Shown here: piece by piece, positions 48,676 through 60,345 of the stretch
Position numbering within the stretch: the stretch's first letter is position 1
Layout: each line of letters opens with the position of its first letter
NCBI RefSeq assembly: GCF_003255815.1
Contig: NC_037668.1
Span: 11,836,040 to 11,900,039, forward strand
Reading direction: 5' to 3'
DNA: 64,000 nucleotides
Origin: Theropithecus gelada
Lineage: Eukaryota > Chordata > Mammalia > Primates > Cercopithecidae
Made by a program: the position numbers and the translations under genes
The notes under the pieces: model-generated
What the model saw: only the letters and a program-made list of their open reading frames with translations
What the model was told of the DNA's origin: nothing
The model's database searches: none

Positions 48676-48936
48676 TCAACCTTTCTGTCTGGCTGCCCTT
48701 AACATTTTTTCCTTCATTTCAACCTTGTTGAATCTAACAGTTATGTGTCTTGGGGTTGCTCTTCTCGAGGAGTATCTTTGTGGTGTTCTCTGTATTTCCT
48801 GAATTTGAATGTTAGCCTGTCTTGCTAGGCTGGGGAAGTTTTCCTGTATAATATCCTGAAGAGTGTTTTCCAACTTGGTTCCATTCTCCCCATCACTTTC
48901 AGGTACACCAATCAAACATAGATTTGGTCTTTTCAC
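48676..48936 (-). pseudogene. L1 ORF1 fragment (RNA-binding chaperone)
   Basis: An 86-codon frame with CLIGVPESDGENGTKLENTL and RRATPRHITVRF, typical of the RRM and C-terminal domain of L1 ORF1p, the trimeric RNA-binding protein that coats L1 RNA. The remainder of ORF1 on either side is broken by stops and shifts. Confidence 0.85.
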
Positions 48937-50254
48937 ATAGTCCCATACTTCTTGGAGGCTTTCTTCGTTTCTTTTTACTCTTTTTTCTCTAACCTTGTCT
49001 TCTCACTTTATTTCATTAATTTTATCTTCAATCACTGATACCCTTTCTTCCACTTGATCTAATCAGCTATTGAAGCTTGTGCATGTGTCATGAAGTTCTC
49101 ATGCCATGGTTTTCAGCTCCATCAGGTCATTTAAGGTCTTCTCTGCACTGTTTATTCTAGTTAGTCATTCGTCTAACCTTTTTTCAAGGTTTGTTAGCTT
49201 CCTTGTCATGGATTCGAACATGCTCCTTTAGCTCAGAGAAGTTTGTGATTACCGACCTTCTGAAGCCTAGTACTGTCAACTTGTCAAAGTTATTCTCCAT
49301 CCAGCTTGTTGATGCTATTCCTTTCTGTTTGTTAGTTTTCCTTCTAACATTCAGGTCTCTCAGCTACAGGTCTGTTGGAATTTGCTGGAGGTCCACTCTA
49401 GACCCCGTTTGCCTGGGTATCACCAGCATAGGCTGCAGAACAGCAAATATTGCTGCCTGATCCTTCCTCTGGAAGCTTCATCCTAGAGGGTCACTGTCCT
49501 ATATGAGGAGTCTGTTGGCCCTTACTGGGAGATGTCTCCCAGTTAAGCTACACGGGGGTCAGGGACCCACTTAAGAAGGCAGTCTGTCCGTTCTCAGAGC
49601 TCAAACGCCATGCTGGGAGAACCACTGCTCTCTTCAGAGCTGTTAGACAGGGACATTTACATCTGCAGAAGTTGTCTGCTGCCTTTTTTTCAGCTAAGCC
49701 CTGCCCGCAGAGGTGGAGTCTAGAGGCAGTAGGTCTTGCTGAGCTGCAGTGGGCTCCACCCTGTTCGAGCTTCCTGGCTGCTTTGTTTACTTACTCAAGC
49801 CTCAGCAATGTTGGATACCCCTCCCCCAGCCAGGCTGCCACCTCGCAGTAGGATCTCAGTTTGCTGAGATAGCAGTGAGCAAGGCTCCGTGGTCTGGCGA
49901 CCCACTGAGATGGGCATAGGAGAGAATTTCCTTGTCTGCTAGTTGCTAAGACCTTGGGGAAAGCACAGTATTTGGGTGGGAGTGTTCTGTTTTTCCAGGT
50001 ACGATCTGTCACAGCTTCCCTTGGCTAGGAAAGAGAAATCCCCTGACCCCTTGCACTTCCCAGGTGAGGCAACACCCAGCCCTGCTTCAGCTCACCCTCC
50101 ATGGGCTGCACCCACTGTCCAACCAGTCCCAATGAGATGAACCAGGTACCTCAGTTGGAAACGCAAAAATCACCCATCTTCTGGGTCAATCACACTGGGA
50201 GCTGCAGACTGGAGCTGTTCCTATTTGGGCATCTTGGAACTTCATGTTTGGTAA

Positions 50255-51006
50255 TTTTAAAAATTGAATTCTATATATTGAGAATTTTACCTTGTTGCAT
50301 GCTGGCTTTCATTGTGTGTGTGTGTGTGTGTATATATATATTTTTTTCTATTCTCAAGTTGTTCTGGGACATGGTCAAGTTAATTGGGAACAATTTGATC
50401 CTTTCAGGAATTTCTTTTAAGCTTTTTTAGACGGGAAGTAAGCCATGCTTAGTTTGGAGCTAATTTTTCCCTTTTACTGAGGCAAGGCCCAGCGGCCCAT
50501 AAATTATGAAGGTTTTAGTTTTCAGTCTGGCTGGTGAGAATAGGAATGATTCCTGGCCTGTGTGAGCTTTAGAGATTGCTCCCTCTAATCCTTGCAGGTT
50601 TTTCCTTTTCCTCCAGTAGTGTTAACACATGCATGCCATGGCTAGTCTCAGCTAAAAATTCTTAGGGACTCCTCTGCTGATCTCCAGAATTATCTCAACT
50701 TTTACCTCTCTTCTCTGCAACATTCTCTGTCACACAGCTTGATTTCCTTAAGTCAGGGAGACCACTGGACTCCACCAGGTTTCCTCATACCTGCCCTGTA
50801 ACCTACTCTCTCTATACAGTAAGCTCGGGCAATCATAGGATATACCCTGTGTATTTCTTGTGTCTCAGAGATCACTGTCTTTTGTCACCCAATGACCAGT
50901 ATCTCCAAAGACCACTGCTTCATGCATTTTGTCCATTGTTTCAGTTGTTTCAGGTAGGAGGGTAAACCTGGACTCTGTTACTCTATTTGGCTGGAAGCAG
51001 AAGTCC
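50255..51006 (-). mobile_element. Old L1M fragment, segment 3, with a TG/TA repeat
   Basis: The L1M resumes beyond the L1PA and runs to about 51006 where L1-like phrasing stops. It includes a (TG)n(TA)n microsatellite at about 50315-50341. Family within L1M is not assigned. Confidence 0.6.
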
Positions 51007-52379
51007 TAAGCAGTTTCTTTGTGCCCCAATTTTCTCATTTTGAAAATGGTGCTGATAATATCACTCTGTTCTACATTACCAAGTTATTGTTATTTTGTGA
51101 AATATATAATTCATACATAAATATAGGATCTTATTTGAATAAATGGAATGTGCATACAAGTAAGTGTGAGAGAAGTTATATTAAAATTGTATCAGTCATT
51201 TGTACTTTAGTAAGAATGTGTTAGTCAGAGCTTTTACTGAAACAGATTCAAAGTTGGTAGTAGAACTGCAGGTAGCTACCCATTTTTGCCCCAGGCCTTT
51301 TCACTCCCCAAAATACAAGTAAGAGATTAGGGCTCCAATACAGAAGAATGAGCCTAGATGATAGTAGGTTGGTCAAAGAATTATTCCAGATTGCCCTAAA
51401 ATGTAATGTTAAATGTTTTATCAGAAGTCACTGAACAGGACATGGAGCCTGGTTAGAAAAGAATGCTGCCTCTTTGAGGACATGAAGGCTTAGAGAGAGG
51501 GCAACTGTGGCCTGAAGGTATGAGAAGGCAACCTAAAAAGAGAGAAGAGTAATTCCAAGATCAAGATAAGGAATGAAGAAGAGAGTTTGCTGTCTGGAAA
51601 AGCAGTAAAACTAGAAGAACTTGGAAAAAAGAAAGATTAATGCCTCCAGTACAATCAATGCATACAATAAATGGGGACTATGAATTTATAACTAATTTCA
51701 TCCATATATATAATATTTGTATATATATATTTGTATTCTGAAATCTCATGTGTACTGAGCTATAGAAGTATCTTGGACTTGATATGTGTTGAGGAAATCT
51801 GACTTTAGAGCCTGGAATTTTTGGGGGTGGGGGCGTGGGATGGTAAAGGTTTTTCAGGAAAGTACATTTTGCTGCAAGTACCTCTGTTCTCCATAGGTCT
51901 TTCTGATTCATCTTGAGGAACGGCAGAAATGGAATGGGAAGAAACTTTCTGGCTGGTGTCTTCTTAGAGATGCTCATTTTGTCTTGAATTCCACTTTCTA
52001 TGTGCATGGCAATTATCAAAAGAGTGACAGTGCCAGGGCCCTCTTCCAACCCAGTCCTGCCTAAGATTCTAGTGGCATCAAGAGATCAGACTGCATCTTC
52101 TCTACGCATTGATGACAATGATTGAGTCTTCAATGCTGTGATAGAGGACTACACCTCAAACTGCAGAAGATCCTTTCATTTGGATATAACTTCCACGTTC
52201 TTACATTATATTAACAGTGAAAGTCTGAATTTCCAGGTTCTTGCCCCACTTGCCTACACAACTGAGTTTGCCTCCTTTCTGCTCCTCTGCTGATGATCAC
52301 AGTGATGATACAACGATCTCTGTCAGTGACACAGTCACCAGTCCTGGAGATAATAGAATGACAGTCTGTGCATACCTAT
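51007..52379. other. Intergenic, nothing recognised
   Basis: Unique-looking DNA with a short TA-rich stretch at 51705-51732. Confidence 0.5.
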
Positions 52380-52800
52380 GCATACCCTGCTCTCTGGACT
52401 CTGGCCACACTGGCCTTCTTTCAGTTTCATGAACATTCCATGATCACTTCCCATTCTCCCACCCCAAAGTATTTGCATTCACTCTGTTTCCTCTGCCTGG
52501 AGCACTCTTTCCCCCTTTGTGTCTCTTCCCCATGAAAGATTCAGAGGGCTAGTTTATATCTCAGCTTTCTTCAGATATCATCTGGATCTTCATTCCCTCA
52601 AAGAAACCTCAATTCTCTTCTTCCTCCTTCTTCCACAAGTCTTGATTAAGTTCTTTTGTTAAAAACTCTAAAAGAACCAATTCTATAGTACATTTATCCT
52701 AGGCTATAAATATATTCTCATTTGTGTGATTATTTGATTAATTTCACTTTAATCTGTCTCTCAGGCTCATTCGCATTCTACAAGTTAATTTCTGTTTCCT
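52380..52800 (+). repeat. L2 fragment
   Basis: 'tttcctctgcctggagcactctttcc' and 'ctcagctttcttcagatatcatc' are L2 3' region phrases. Confidence 0.6.
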
Positions 52801-52903
52801 GGGTCCATTCATTCTCTCTAATAATCATTTACTGTACCTCAGAAGAATTGCCTACATCCTCCGTCTCTTCCCATTAGGTTATTGGATAATAATTTTCCTG
52901 CTT

Positions 52904-53240
52904 GCCGGGCGCGGTGGCTCAAGCCTGTAATCCCAGCAGTTTGGGAGGCCGAGATGGGCAGATCATGAGGTCAGGAGATTGAGACCATCCTGGCTAACAC
53001 AGTGAAACCCCGTCTCTACTAAAAAATACAAAAAAAAAAAAAAAAAAAAAAACTATCTGGGCGAGGTGGTGGGCGCCTGCAGTCCCAGCTACTTGGGAGG
53101 CTGAGGCAGGAGAATGGCATAAACCTGGGAGACGGAGCTTGCGGTGAGCTGAGATCCGGCCACTGCACTCCAGCCTGGGTGACAGAGCGAGACTCCATCT
53201 CAAAAAATATAAATAAATTATAATAATAATTATTATTATT
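52904..53240 (+). mobile_element. AluYR-type (Old World monkey lineage) element
   Basis: Full-length Alu with GGCTCAAGCCTG, AACTATCTGGGCGAGG, GGCATAAACC and GAGATCCGGCCAC. The middle A linker is expanded to about 26 A (53027-53052). ATTTTCCTGCTT flanks it exactly (52892-52903 and 53241-53252). Confidence 0.93.
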
Positions 53241-53640
53241 ATTTTCCTGCTTTTTCACTGTGCTTTGTTAATAAGATTGTATGCCTTTTTTCCCTGTTAC
53301 TCCATCTATTGTCAATTAACTTCAACAGACTTAGACTAGAACATTCAGAGGGAAAATCTGAACTTCCCTCCGGTGGAAAGAATGAATAGAAGAGTGGGGA
53401 CAATGCATCCCCTCACCTCTCTCCTCTCTACTACCTAGGTGCACCTAAGCAGCTTTCCCTGTGTCTCAGGGGCACCTCCTTAAATAGCTCTTTCAAATTT
53501 TTTGCCTATAGTACCAAGCTCCAAAGACTAAAATTCCAGCCCCTTGAACTGGTTGGAGAATAGGAAACATTTTCTATCTTGCTCAACTTTGGCCTCAGGC
53601 ATGCTTAATCAGTTAATCATTCCAGGAAATAGATACTTGA

Positions 53641-54017
53641 TGATATGGTTTGGCTCTGTGCCCCTGCCCAAATCTCATGTCAAACTGCAATCCCCATGTG
53701 TTGGAGGAGGGGCCTGGTGGGAGGTAATTGAATCATGGGGGCAGACTTACCCCTTGCTTTTCTCAAGATAGTGAATTAGTTCTCACGAGAGCTGGTTGTT
53801 TAAAAGTGTGCAGTGCTTTCTTCTTCATTCTCTTTCCTGACATCATGTGAAGGTGTTTGCCTCCCTTTCACCTTCCACCATGATTGTAAGTTTCCTGAGG
53901 CCTCCCAGTCATGCTTCCTGTTAAGCATGCAAAACTATGAGTCATTAAGCCTCTTTTCTTTATAAATCATCCAGTCTCAGGTAGTTCTTTATAGCAGTGT
54001 GAAAGTGGACTACTACA
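53641..54017 (+). repeat. 5' LTR of the MaLR element
   Basis: 377 bp, TG...CA, containing ATTAAGCC near the polyadenylation position and TCCAGTCTCAGG near the 3' end. It matches the copy starting at 55606. Confidence 0.88.
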
Positions 54018-55605
54018 GTAAATTGGTACCAGGAGTGGGACACTGCTATAAAGATACCTGAAAATGTGGAAAAGACTTTGGAACTTGGTAAGAGGCAGAG
54101 GTTGGAACAGTTTGGAGGGCTCAAAGAAGACGAGAAGATGTGGGAAAGTTTGGAACGTCCTAGAGACTTGTTGAATAATTTTGACCAAAATGCTGATAGT
54201 GATATGGATAATGAAGTCCAGGCTGAGGTGATCTCAGATGGAGATGAGGACCTTGTTGGGAACTGGAATAAAGACAACCCTTCTATGTTTTAGCAAAGAG
54301 ACTGAAGGCATTTTGCCCCCAGCCTAGAGATATATGGAATTTTGAACTTGGGAGAAATGATTTAGGGTATCTGGTGGAAGAAATTTCTAAGCACCAAAGC
54401 ATTCAAGAGGTGACTTGACTGCTGTTAAAAGCATTCTGTTTTATGTATTCACAGATACATGGTTTGGATTTGGAACTTATATTTAAAAGGGAAACAGAGC
54501 ATAAAAGTTCCAAAAATTTGCAGCCCAACAATGTGATAGAAAAGAAAAACCAATTTTCTGAGGAGAAATTCAAGCTGACTCCAGAAATTTCACAAGTAAT
54601 GAAGAACTAAATGTTAATTGCCAAGACAATGGGAAAAATGTCTCCAGGGTATGTCAGAGGTCTTCACAGCAGCCCCTCCCATCCAAAAACCAAAGGCCTA
54701 GGACACAGGGCACCAGGGCCTTGCTACTTTGTGCGATCTTGGGACTTGGTGCCCTGTGTCTCAGCCATGGCTAAAAGGGACCAAGGTACATCTCAGGCCA
54801 TGACTTCAGAGGGTGCAAGCCCCAAACTTTGGCAGCTTCCACAGGATGTTGTGTCTGTAGGTACACAGAAGTCAAGAGTTGAGGTTTAGGAATGTCCACC
54901 TAGATTTCAGAGGATGTATGGAAATGCCTGGATGTTTAGGCAGAAGTTTGCTGCAAAGGCAGAGCCCTCTTGGAGAACCTCTGCTAGAGCAATGCAGAAG
55001 GGAAATGTGGGGTTGGACCTTCCACACAGAGTCCCCACTGGGCACTGCCTACTGGAGCTTTGAGAAGCAGGCCATTGTCCTCCAGACCCCAGAGTGGTAG
55101 ATCCACCAACAGCTTGCACCATGCTCCTGGAAAAGTCACAGACACTCAATGACAGCCTGTGCAAATTGCCACTAGGGCTGTATCCTGCAGAGCAACAGGT
55201 GTAGAGCTAGCTGCCCAAGGCCTTGGGAGCCCACCCCTTGTGTCATTGTGGCCTGGATGTGAGACGTGAAGTCAAAGGAGATAATTTAAGATTTAATGAC
55301 TGTCCTGCTGGATTTTGGATTTACAGGGGGCCTGTAACCCCTTTGTTTTGTGCAATTTCCCCAATTTGGAATGGGAGCATTTATGCAATGCCTGTATCCC
55401 CATTGTATCTTGAAAGTAAGTAACTTGTTTTTGATTTTACAGGCTCATAGGCAGAAGGAACTTGCCTTGTCTGAGATGAGACTTTGGACTTGGATTTTTG
55501 AATTAATGCTGGAATGAGTTAAGACTTTGGGCAACTGTTGGGAAGGCATGATTCTGTTTTGAAATGTGAGAAGGACATAAGATTTGGGAGGGGCCAGGGG
55601 CAGGA

Positions 55606-55827
55606 TGATATGGTTTGGCTTTGTGCCCCCACCAAGATTCATGTCGAATTGTAATCCCCATGTGTTGGAGGAGAGGCCTGGTGGGAGATGACTGAATCAT
55701 GGGGTGGACTTCCCCCTTGCTGTTCTCATGATAGTGAATTACTTCTCACAAGAGCTGGTTGTTTAAAAGTGTGTAGCCCTTTCCCCTTCACTCTCTCTGT
55801 CTCTCTCCTGCCATCATGTTAAGAAAG
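55606..55827 (+). repeat. Truncated 3' LTR of the MaLR element
   Basis: It starts TGATATGGTTTGGCTTTG directly after a purine tract and follows the 5' LTR for about 220 bp, then loses similarity after CATCATGTTAAG. The last 150 bp or so are missing. Confidence 0.82.
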
Positions 55828-57499
55828 TGCTTCTAATTGTGTTGTTGTCCTTTGAATCTTTCAAAATGTAATCTAAAATCCTTCAATCTCTAAACTATTA
55901 TATTAAGTTTAGAAACAAAAAGGCTTGAATGTCATATTAATGACAGACAGAAATCAAGGATTTGTGCTGCCTGTTGTGCATTTACTGGGTGCCAGATGTA
56001 AACAGAATTGACTCTTCCCCTCTCTGCTCCTTTTCTCTTGCAGCGTGTGGATTACCATACCCTCCCTCTTTCCCTTCCGGTCCACTTTTCCTGGCTAAAT
56101 ATCAAAGCCCTCAAAATAATTTTGGGAGAAAGGCACAAACTACAGACTGTTTCTTTGTTTCCGTGTTCTTGTCTTCCGGACATGTTCTTAACCTTGGCAA
56201 AATAATCTTCCAAATTGATTGAGAACTGTCTCAGATACTTTTTGGTTTACATATTATTAGGCCTACTTTGCATTTGTTACCATGCCTAAACCATATCACA
56301 TATGGAATTCCAATAAAAGGTTCATGGGATCCTAGGAGGCCCATGAGCAGGTTTCAGGAGGTATATGTATCCTCAAAACTGAGTGCACAGCTTAGAAGGT
56401 GAGAAGGTTTGTAGCTTTCATTAGATTCCTGTTGGATTCAGTGACCGTAACAGGTTTGGAGGCACAATAGTTGAAGGGAAGAACTTCAACTTGAGATATC
56501 AGAGGAAAGCTCTCTGATTATGAGACTTCCAAGGCAACAGCTCAGGCTTCATCCTCAGATCAATAAATTTAAGAATGTGATCCTATCAGAGCCCTTCGTG
56601 TTGAGCAGAGTTTCAGACTAACTCACATGAGATTCGTATACAAACCAAAAAAGCCACCATGTTCAGTGGTGTGAGGGTGGAGCTTGCCCATCCTGTGACC
56701 ATGCTACCAGTTCCCCTCTCCCGTACTGGCTGGCCGGGGTACCTGAGCAGCATTTCCCTGCAGACAGGGAGCCCTTAAACCATCTTGTAGCTCTGCCTGT
56801 TTTCTCCTTTTGCCACAAGACTTGAAGACAACGGGAACTGGTGGGAAACAGATCACCCAGCAGCTCTTTACTGGCATCAGAATATCTGGAAAACAAAATA
56901 ACCACTCAGAAGCGTGGCAAAGAAAGGGAGTTGTAGAATCAGAAGGCATGTTTTTGTACATCTGATGAATTCCCTCTGTACCACATCAAAGTACAACTCA
57001 CTAATGACCACAGGACCCCCGTCTGCCACACGCACGATCTTCTTCTTTCTCTCAGAACAGTTCTCAGTAAAAGCCAAGACTTTCGTTGGCTCATTTTTGT
57101 TGAATATGCTAACTAGCCCTTTCTATTAGTATATTCTTTCCACAGAAAAATTATAATTCATTATGTTACAGGGTTGCTTTTTTTTTTTTTAATGTTCAAT
57201 TATATTTTAATGAAACAGTCTCTTTTGATCTGGTGTCTCCTCAATCCCTTTTCCTGCATCTGCCTTCTCTCAGGATAGGTGACTTTCTTGGATGGTTAAC
57301 TTCCTTCACGATTCATTGATTCTTAGTTTTCACTATCAGAGAGTTGCCTTTTCAAGTTATAGGTGTGCCTTATCCTGTCCCTTCATGTGCCCCACAAGGG
57401 AATCACCTCCCTGCTCACCATCATCATCATTGTCATTGTGATAACGAAAACACTGTGAAATGTAGCTTCTGTGTTAATGTAGAGTGCTCTTTAAAAAAC
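55828..57499. other. Intergenic, nothing recognised
   Basis: No assignable repeat or gene. Confidence 0.5.
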
Positions 57500-57700
57500 T
57501 TAGTATTAGTCCCCTCCTTAAAACTAACGCATCAATTGTTTCTTGTCTACTCAGAATTAAATCTAAACTTCTTAACCATGGTGGAGTAGTCACTGTTGGT
57601 GTTCCTAGCTTGTCCTCTAATCCCCATTTCCTTTCTTTCAGCTCAGCACCCTGAATTTTCCTCTGGGGACCCACTTTTCTTACAATTTTAGTGTATACTC
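57500..57700 (+). repeat. Probable L2 fragment
   Basis: 'agaattaaatctaaacttcttaaccatgg' style sequence fits the L2 coding 3' region. Heavily decayed. Confidence 0.4.
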
Positions 57701-58189
57701 CAGATAGAATGAATTCTTTCCTCAGATCTGAAATGGTTGCTTTATTCAGGACTGACAAATCGCATATCCATCCTCCTGGGCACTGTGACTAATCCAAGGA
57801 CAGATATGTGGCCCAGGGGAGTCTGATGAGGATAAGGTCTGGACATTTTGTGGCAATTATTAGAAAACCAGTGCAATCTTTTAGGATTGCTAAACTGCTA
57901 GACTAATATGGCTGAATTTTATGTTCTTTACTAACTTGTGACATTCTTGCCACATTTTGCCTTTCTGGAAGTGAAGCAAGCCAGAGGAAAACAGACAGGT
58001 GAGTGAGACGTGGATTGCCAATGACACTATCTGGGCATGTTTTTGTCCACACTTGATCTTTTTGGACACCTGAGCCAATACATTCCCTTTTTTCCTTGAA
58101 CCAGTTTACATTGGGTTTCTGATACTAGCATCTCCCGAAGTCCAGTGGTGTGGCCCCTGCTGATGTCTCCCACCTCGTCTTCTGCCACG

Positions 58190-58890
58190 TTCCCCCATGT
58201 TCTCTATATCATTGCTGTTCTGACTTCTGTCAGTTCCTAGAAAAATCCATGTACTTTCCTACCCAAGGGACTTTGTTCTTATTGTTCTCTTTCCTCTAAA
58301 TGGTCTTCACTGCCTGTCGTCACCTTCAGATCTCTGCCGAAGCGTTACCTTCTCCGAGGCTTTTCTGTCACAGACTACACACATAGCACATACATGCTCA
58401 CACACTAGACTGCAAGTTCCCTCTGGGCAGGGACTACACGTGACTTGTTCAGCATTGTTATTCCAGTGCCTGGCACATAGTAAGTACTACAGAAATATTT
58501 GGGCAGGCTTCTTGAATGTGCCACACTTGTTCTGCTTTTCCTTCTGCTTAGAATTCTTTTTCTTTAATTCTTTGCATAGCCAGTTTCTTCTTATTTCAGT
58601 CTCAACCCAAGCTCCACCTTTTCAGGAAGGCCTTTCCTGATCATAAAGTCTATGATTCCTCTCCCCGATCCTGTCTCTCACATCATCTGGTTTTACATTA
58701 TTCATTATATATGCCCTGAGATTATCCAGTTCAATTTTTTTGTTTATTTATTTATTTTCTATCCTCAAACACAATGTAAGCTCCCCGAGAGCAGAGACGG
58801 TCTTAATCAAAGCTTCATTTCCAACCCCCTCAGCAGTGCCTGATATATTACGGTTTCAATAAATATACACTGATTGAGTGAATGAGTGAA
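58190..58890 (+). repeat. Two tandem L2 3'-end copies
   Basis: Two successive L2-type tails: 'ctgcaagttccctctgggcagggac...gtgcctggcacatagtaag' (58408-58490), then 'gtaagctccccgagagcagagac...caataaatatacactgattgag' (58775-58880), each preceded by L2-like body. Confidence 0.65.
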
Positions 58891-58904
58891 GGAAAGTCAA
58901 GCAC

Positions 58905-59090
58905 TAGAGATTACACTCACTTGCATGCTTTGCCTTATTTAATCCCTACAAAAGCCTTATGAAGGAAGCACTATCATACTACTCATTCCATATTACAGAG
59001 GAGAAAACTAAGTCTTAGAGGGGCAATGTAATTTGCCCAAAATCACATTGTTCATAACTTGAGAAGCTGAAATTCAAATCAAGATATGCC
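58905..59090 (-). repeat. MIR fossil
   Basis: 'cagaggagaaaactaagtcttagaggggcaatgtaatttgcccaaaatcac' is an antisense MIR. Confidence 0.68.
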
Positions 59091-59749
59091 TGCTTTGTGA
59101 ATGACAGTTCATTTTCTACATCTTAAAATATGTTTTATTTCTCATGATTTGAGTTTGGATATCATAGCTGGTCTCCAAGTAGAAAAACAGAGCTCCTACT
59201 CTCCTCCCCTTAACCCCATTAACTTTATCCTCAGAGTTACAGGCAGAGCAGCTGGACAGCTTGCAACCTTAGGTAGGGGTAGGTCCTGCCTTCACAGATT
59301 CACTACACACAAGGAAGCAGGAGCGTGCACATTATCTTAGGCTTCCAGCTTTGAAAGAGAGAGCCAAAAGGGGCTGGCCTGGGCACGCACTAGGAACTTT
59401 TCCCCAGACTTCACTAATCAGAATGGTTTTCTCTTCCCAAGGGGTTGGGGCCAGAGGAAGGGAGAGAAGGAGGGGTGTGAGGAGAAGGGCAGAATTGTTT
59501 TCCTAATACTTCCAAGTGGGCCAAAGTTCCTGTTTAATGGGTGGATGCAATAACACGGGGAGAGGGAGAAATTTCCCCAACTCCAACCCTCAATTAGCGA
59601 AGAAAAACCCTTAGTTTGCAATTGATGTTGGAGATTCTGGGATGTAGTGGTGAGGGATATATCTGTATTGGCAGTATCAGGTCTCAGCCTGGCCAGCAAC
59701 ACAATTAATGATATCGCTTCTAAAAATCACTCGGTACCTCTGTACTAAC

Positions 59750-59960
59750 TTTGGAGTCAAGTTTAAACTCTTCCTCAGGGCAAGGCACTTCGTGAGCAAC
59801 CCTTGGCCCCTCTGCAGTCTCACCTCCTGGTGTCCCACTGACATCCCCCATCAGCCATGGTAGAGAAGACATGAACATGTTGCAACTCCTCACAACTCTA
59901 AGCCTTTGGAAATGTCATTTCTTCTTCCCCTGGCTAATTCATATTCAGCTCTCAAGATTA
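59750..59960 (+). repeat. Probable L2 fragment
   Basis: 'gtttaaactcttcctcagggcaaggcacttcgtg' and 'ctcacctcctggtgtccc' resemble the L2 region before the 3' end. Confidence 0.45.
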
Positions 59961-60185
59961 GGCAGTTAACCATGAGCAGCTTCGAGGCAGGTTATGTTTT
60001 ACCAATCTCTGTATCCTTGAGCCTCTCAAAGTAGCTGCCTTGAATGAGTTTCAGAAGGTTAGCTGAAAGGCAACCTTGCTTGGAAATCTTCCTGGCACCT
60101 CAGGAGGTGGTTCTCCTCCTTGCTCCCAAAGCACTCCAGCACACCTCTATTTATAATTCTTAAACTATACCTTTTTAATTGTATT

Positions 60186-60345
60186 ATTATTATTATTTTA
60201 GAGACAGGTCTCACTCTGTTGCCCAGGTTGGAGAGCAGTGGCACAATCATGGCTCACTGCAGCCTCGAACTCCTGGGCTTAAGCAATCCTCCTGCCTCAG
60301 CTTCCCAAGTAGATAGGACTGTAGCAGTGTGCCACCATGCTGGGG
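60186..60345 (-). mobile_element. Alu monomer (FLAM/AluJ type)
   Basis: Antisense, ATT-repeat tail, ending GTGCCACCATGCTGGGG. Confidence 0.75.

Larger units (their letters stand above)
43948..50242 (-). mobile_element. Near full-length L1PA-type LINE-1, interrupted by an AluYR
   Basis: In - orientation it starts about six bases inside the L1 5' end (GTTCCAAGATGCCCAAATAG at 50239-50220), passes a 5' UTR, ORF1 (about 49200-48300) and ORF2 (48312 to about 44190), and ends in a 3' UTR and a TAA-repeat tail at 43951-43980. Without the Alu it is about 6.0 kb, close to full length. CATGTTTGGTAA flanks both ends (43936-43947 and 50243-50254), a 12-bp target duplication. Both ORFs carry frameshifts and stops, so it cannot move by itself. 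Confidence 0.92.
53641..55827 (+). mobile_element. THE1/MST-type MaLR provirus with internal region
   Basis: A 5' LTR (53641-54017, TGATATGGTTTGG to ACTACTACA), a non-coding internal region (54018-55605) with the familiar GGAACTTGG, TGAGGAGAAATTCAAG and CAGAGGATGTATGG phrases, a purine-rich tract (55581-55605) and a truncated 3' LTR (55606 to about 55827). MaLR elements are non-autonomous ERVL-related retrotransposons without an active pol. The ORF at 54066-54293 is internal-region sequence, not a host gene. Confidence 0.9.

Noticed and set aside
54066..54293. 75-codon acidic frame (DNFDQNADSDMDNEVQ-like)
   Set aside because: It falls entirely in the MaLR internal region and is a known-looking repeat-derived reading.
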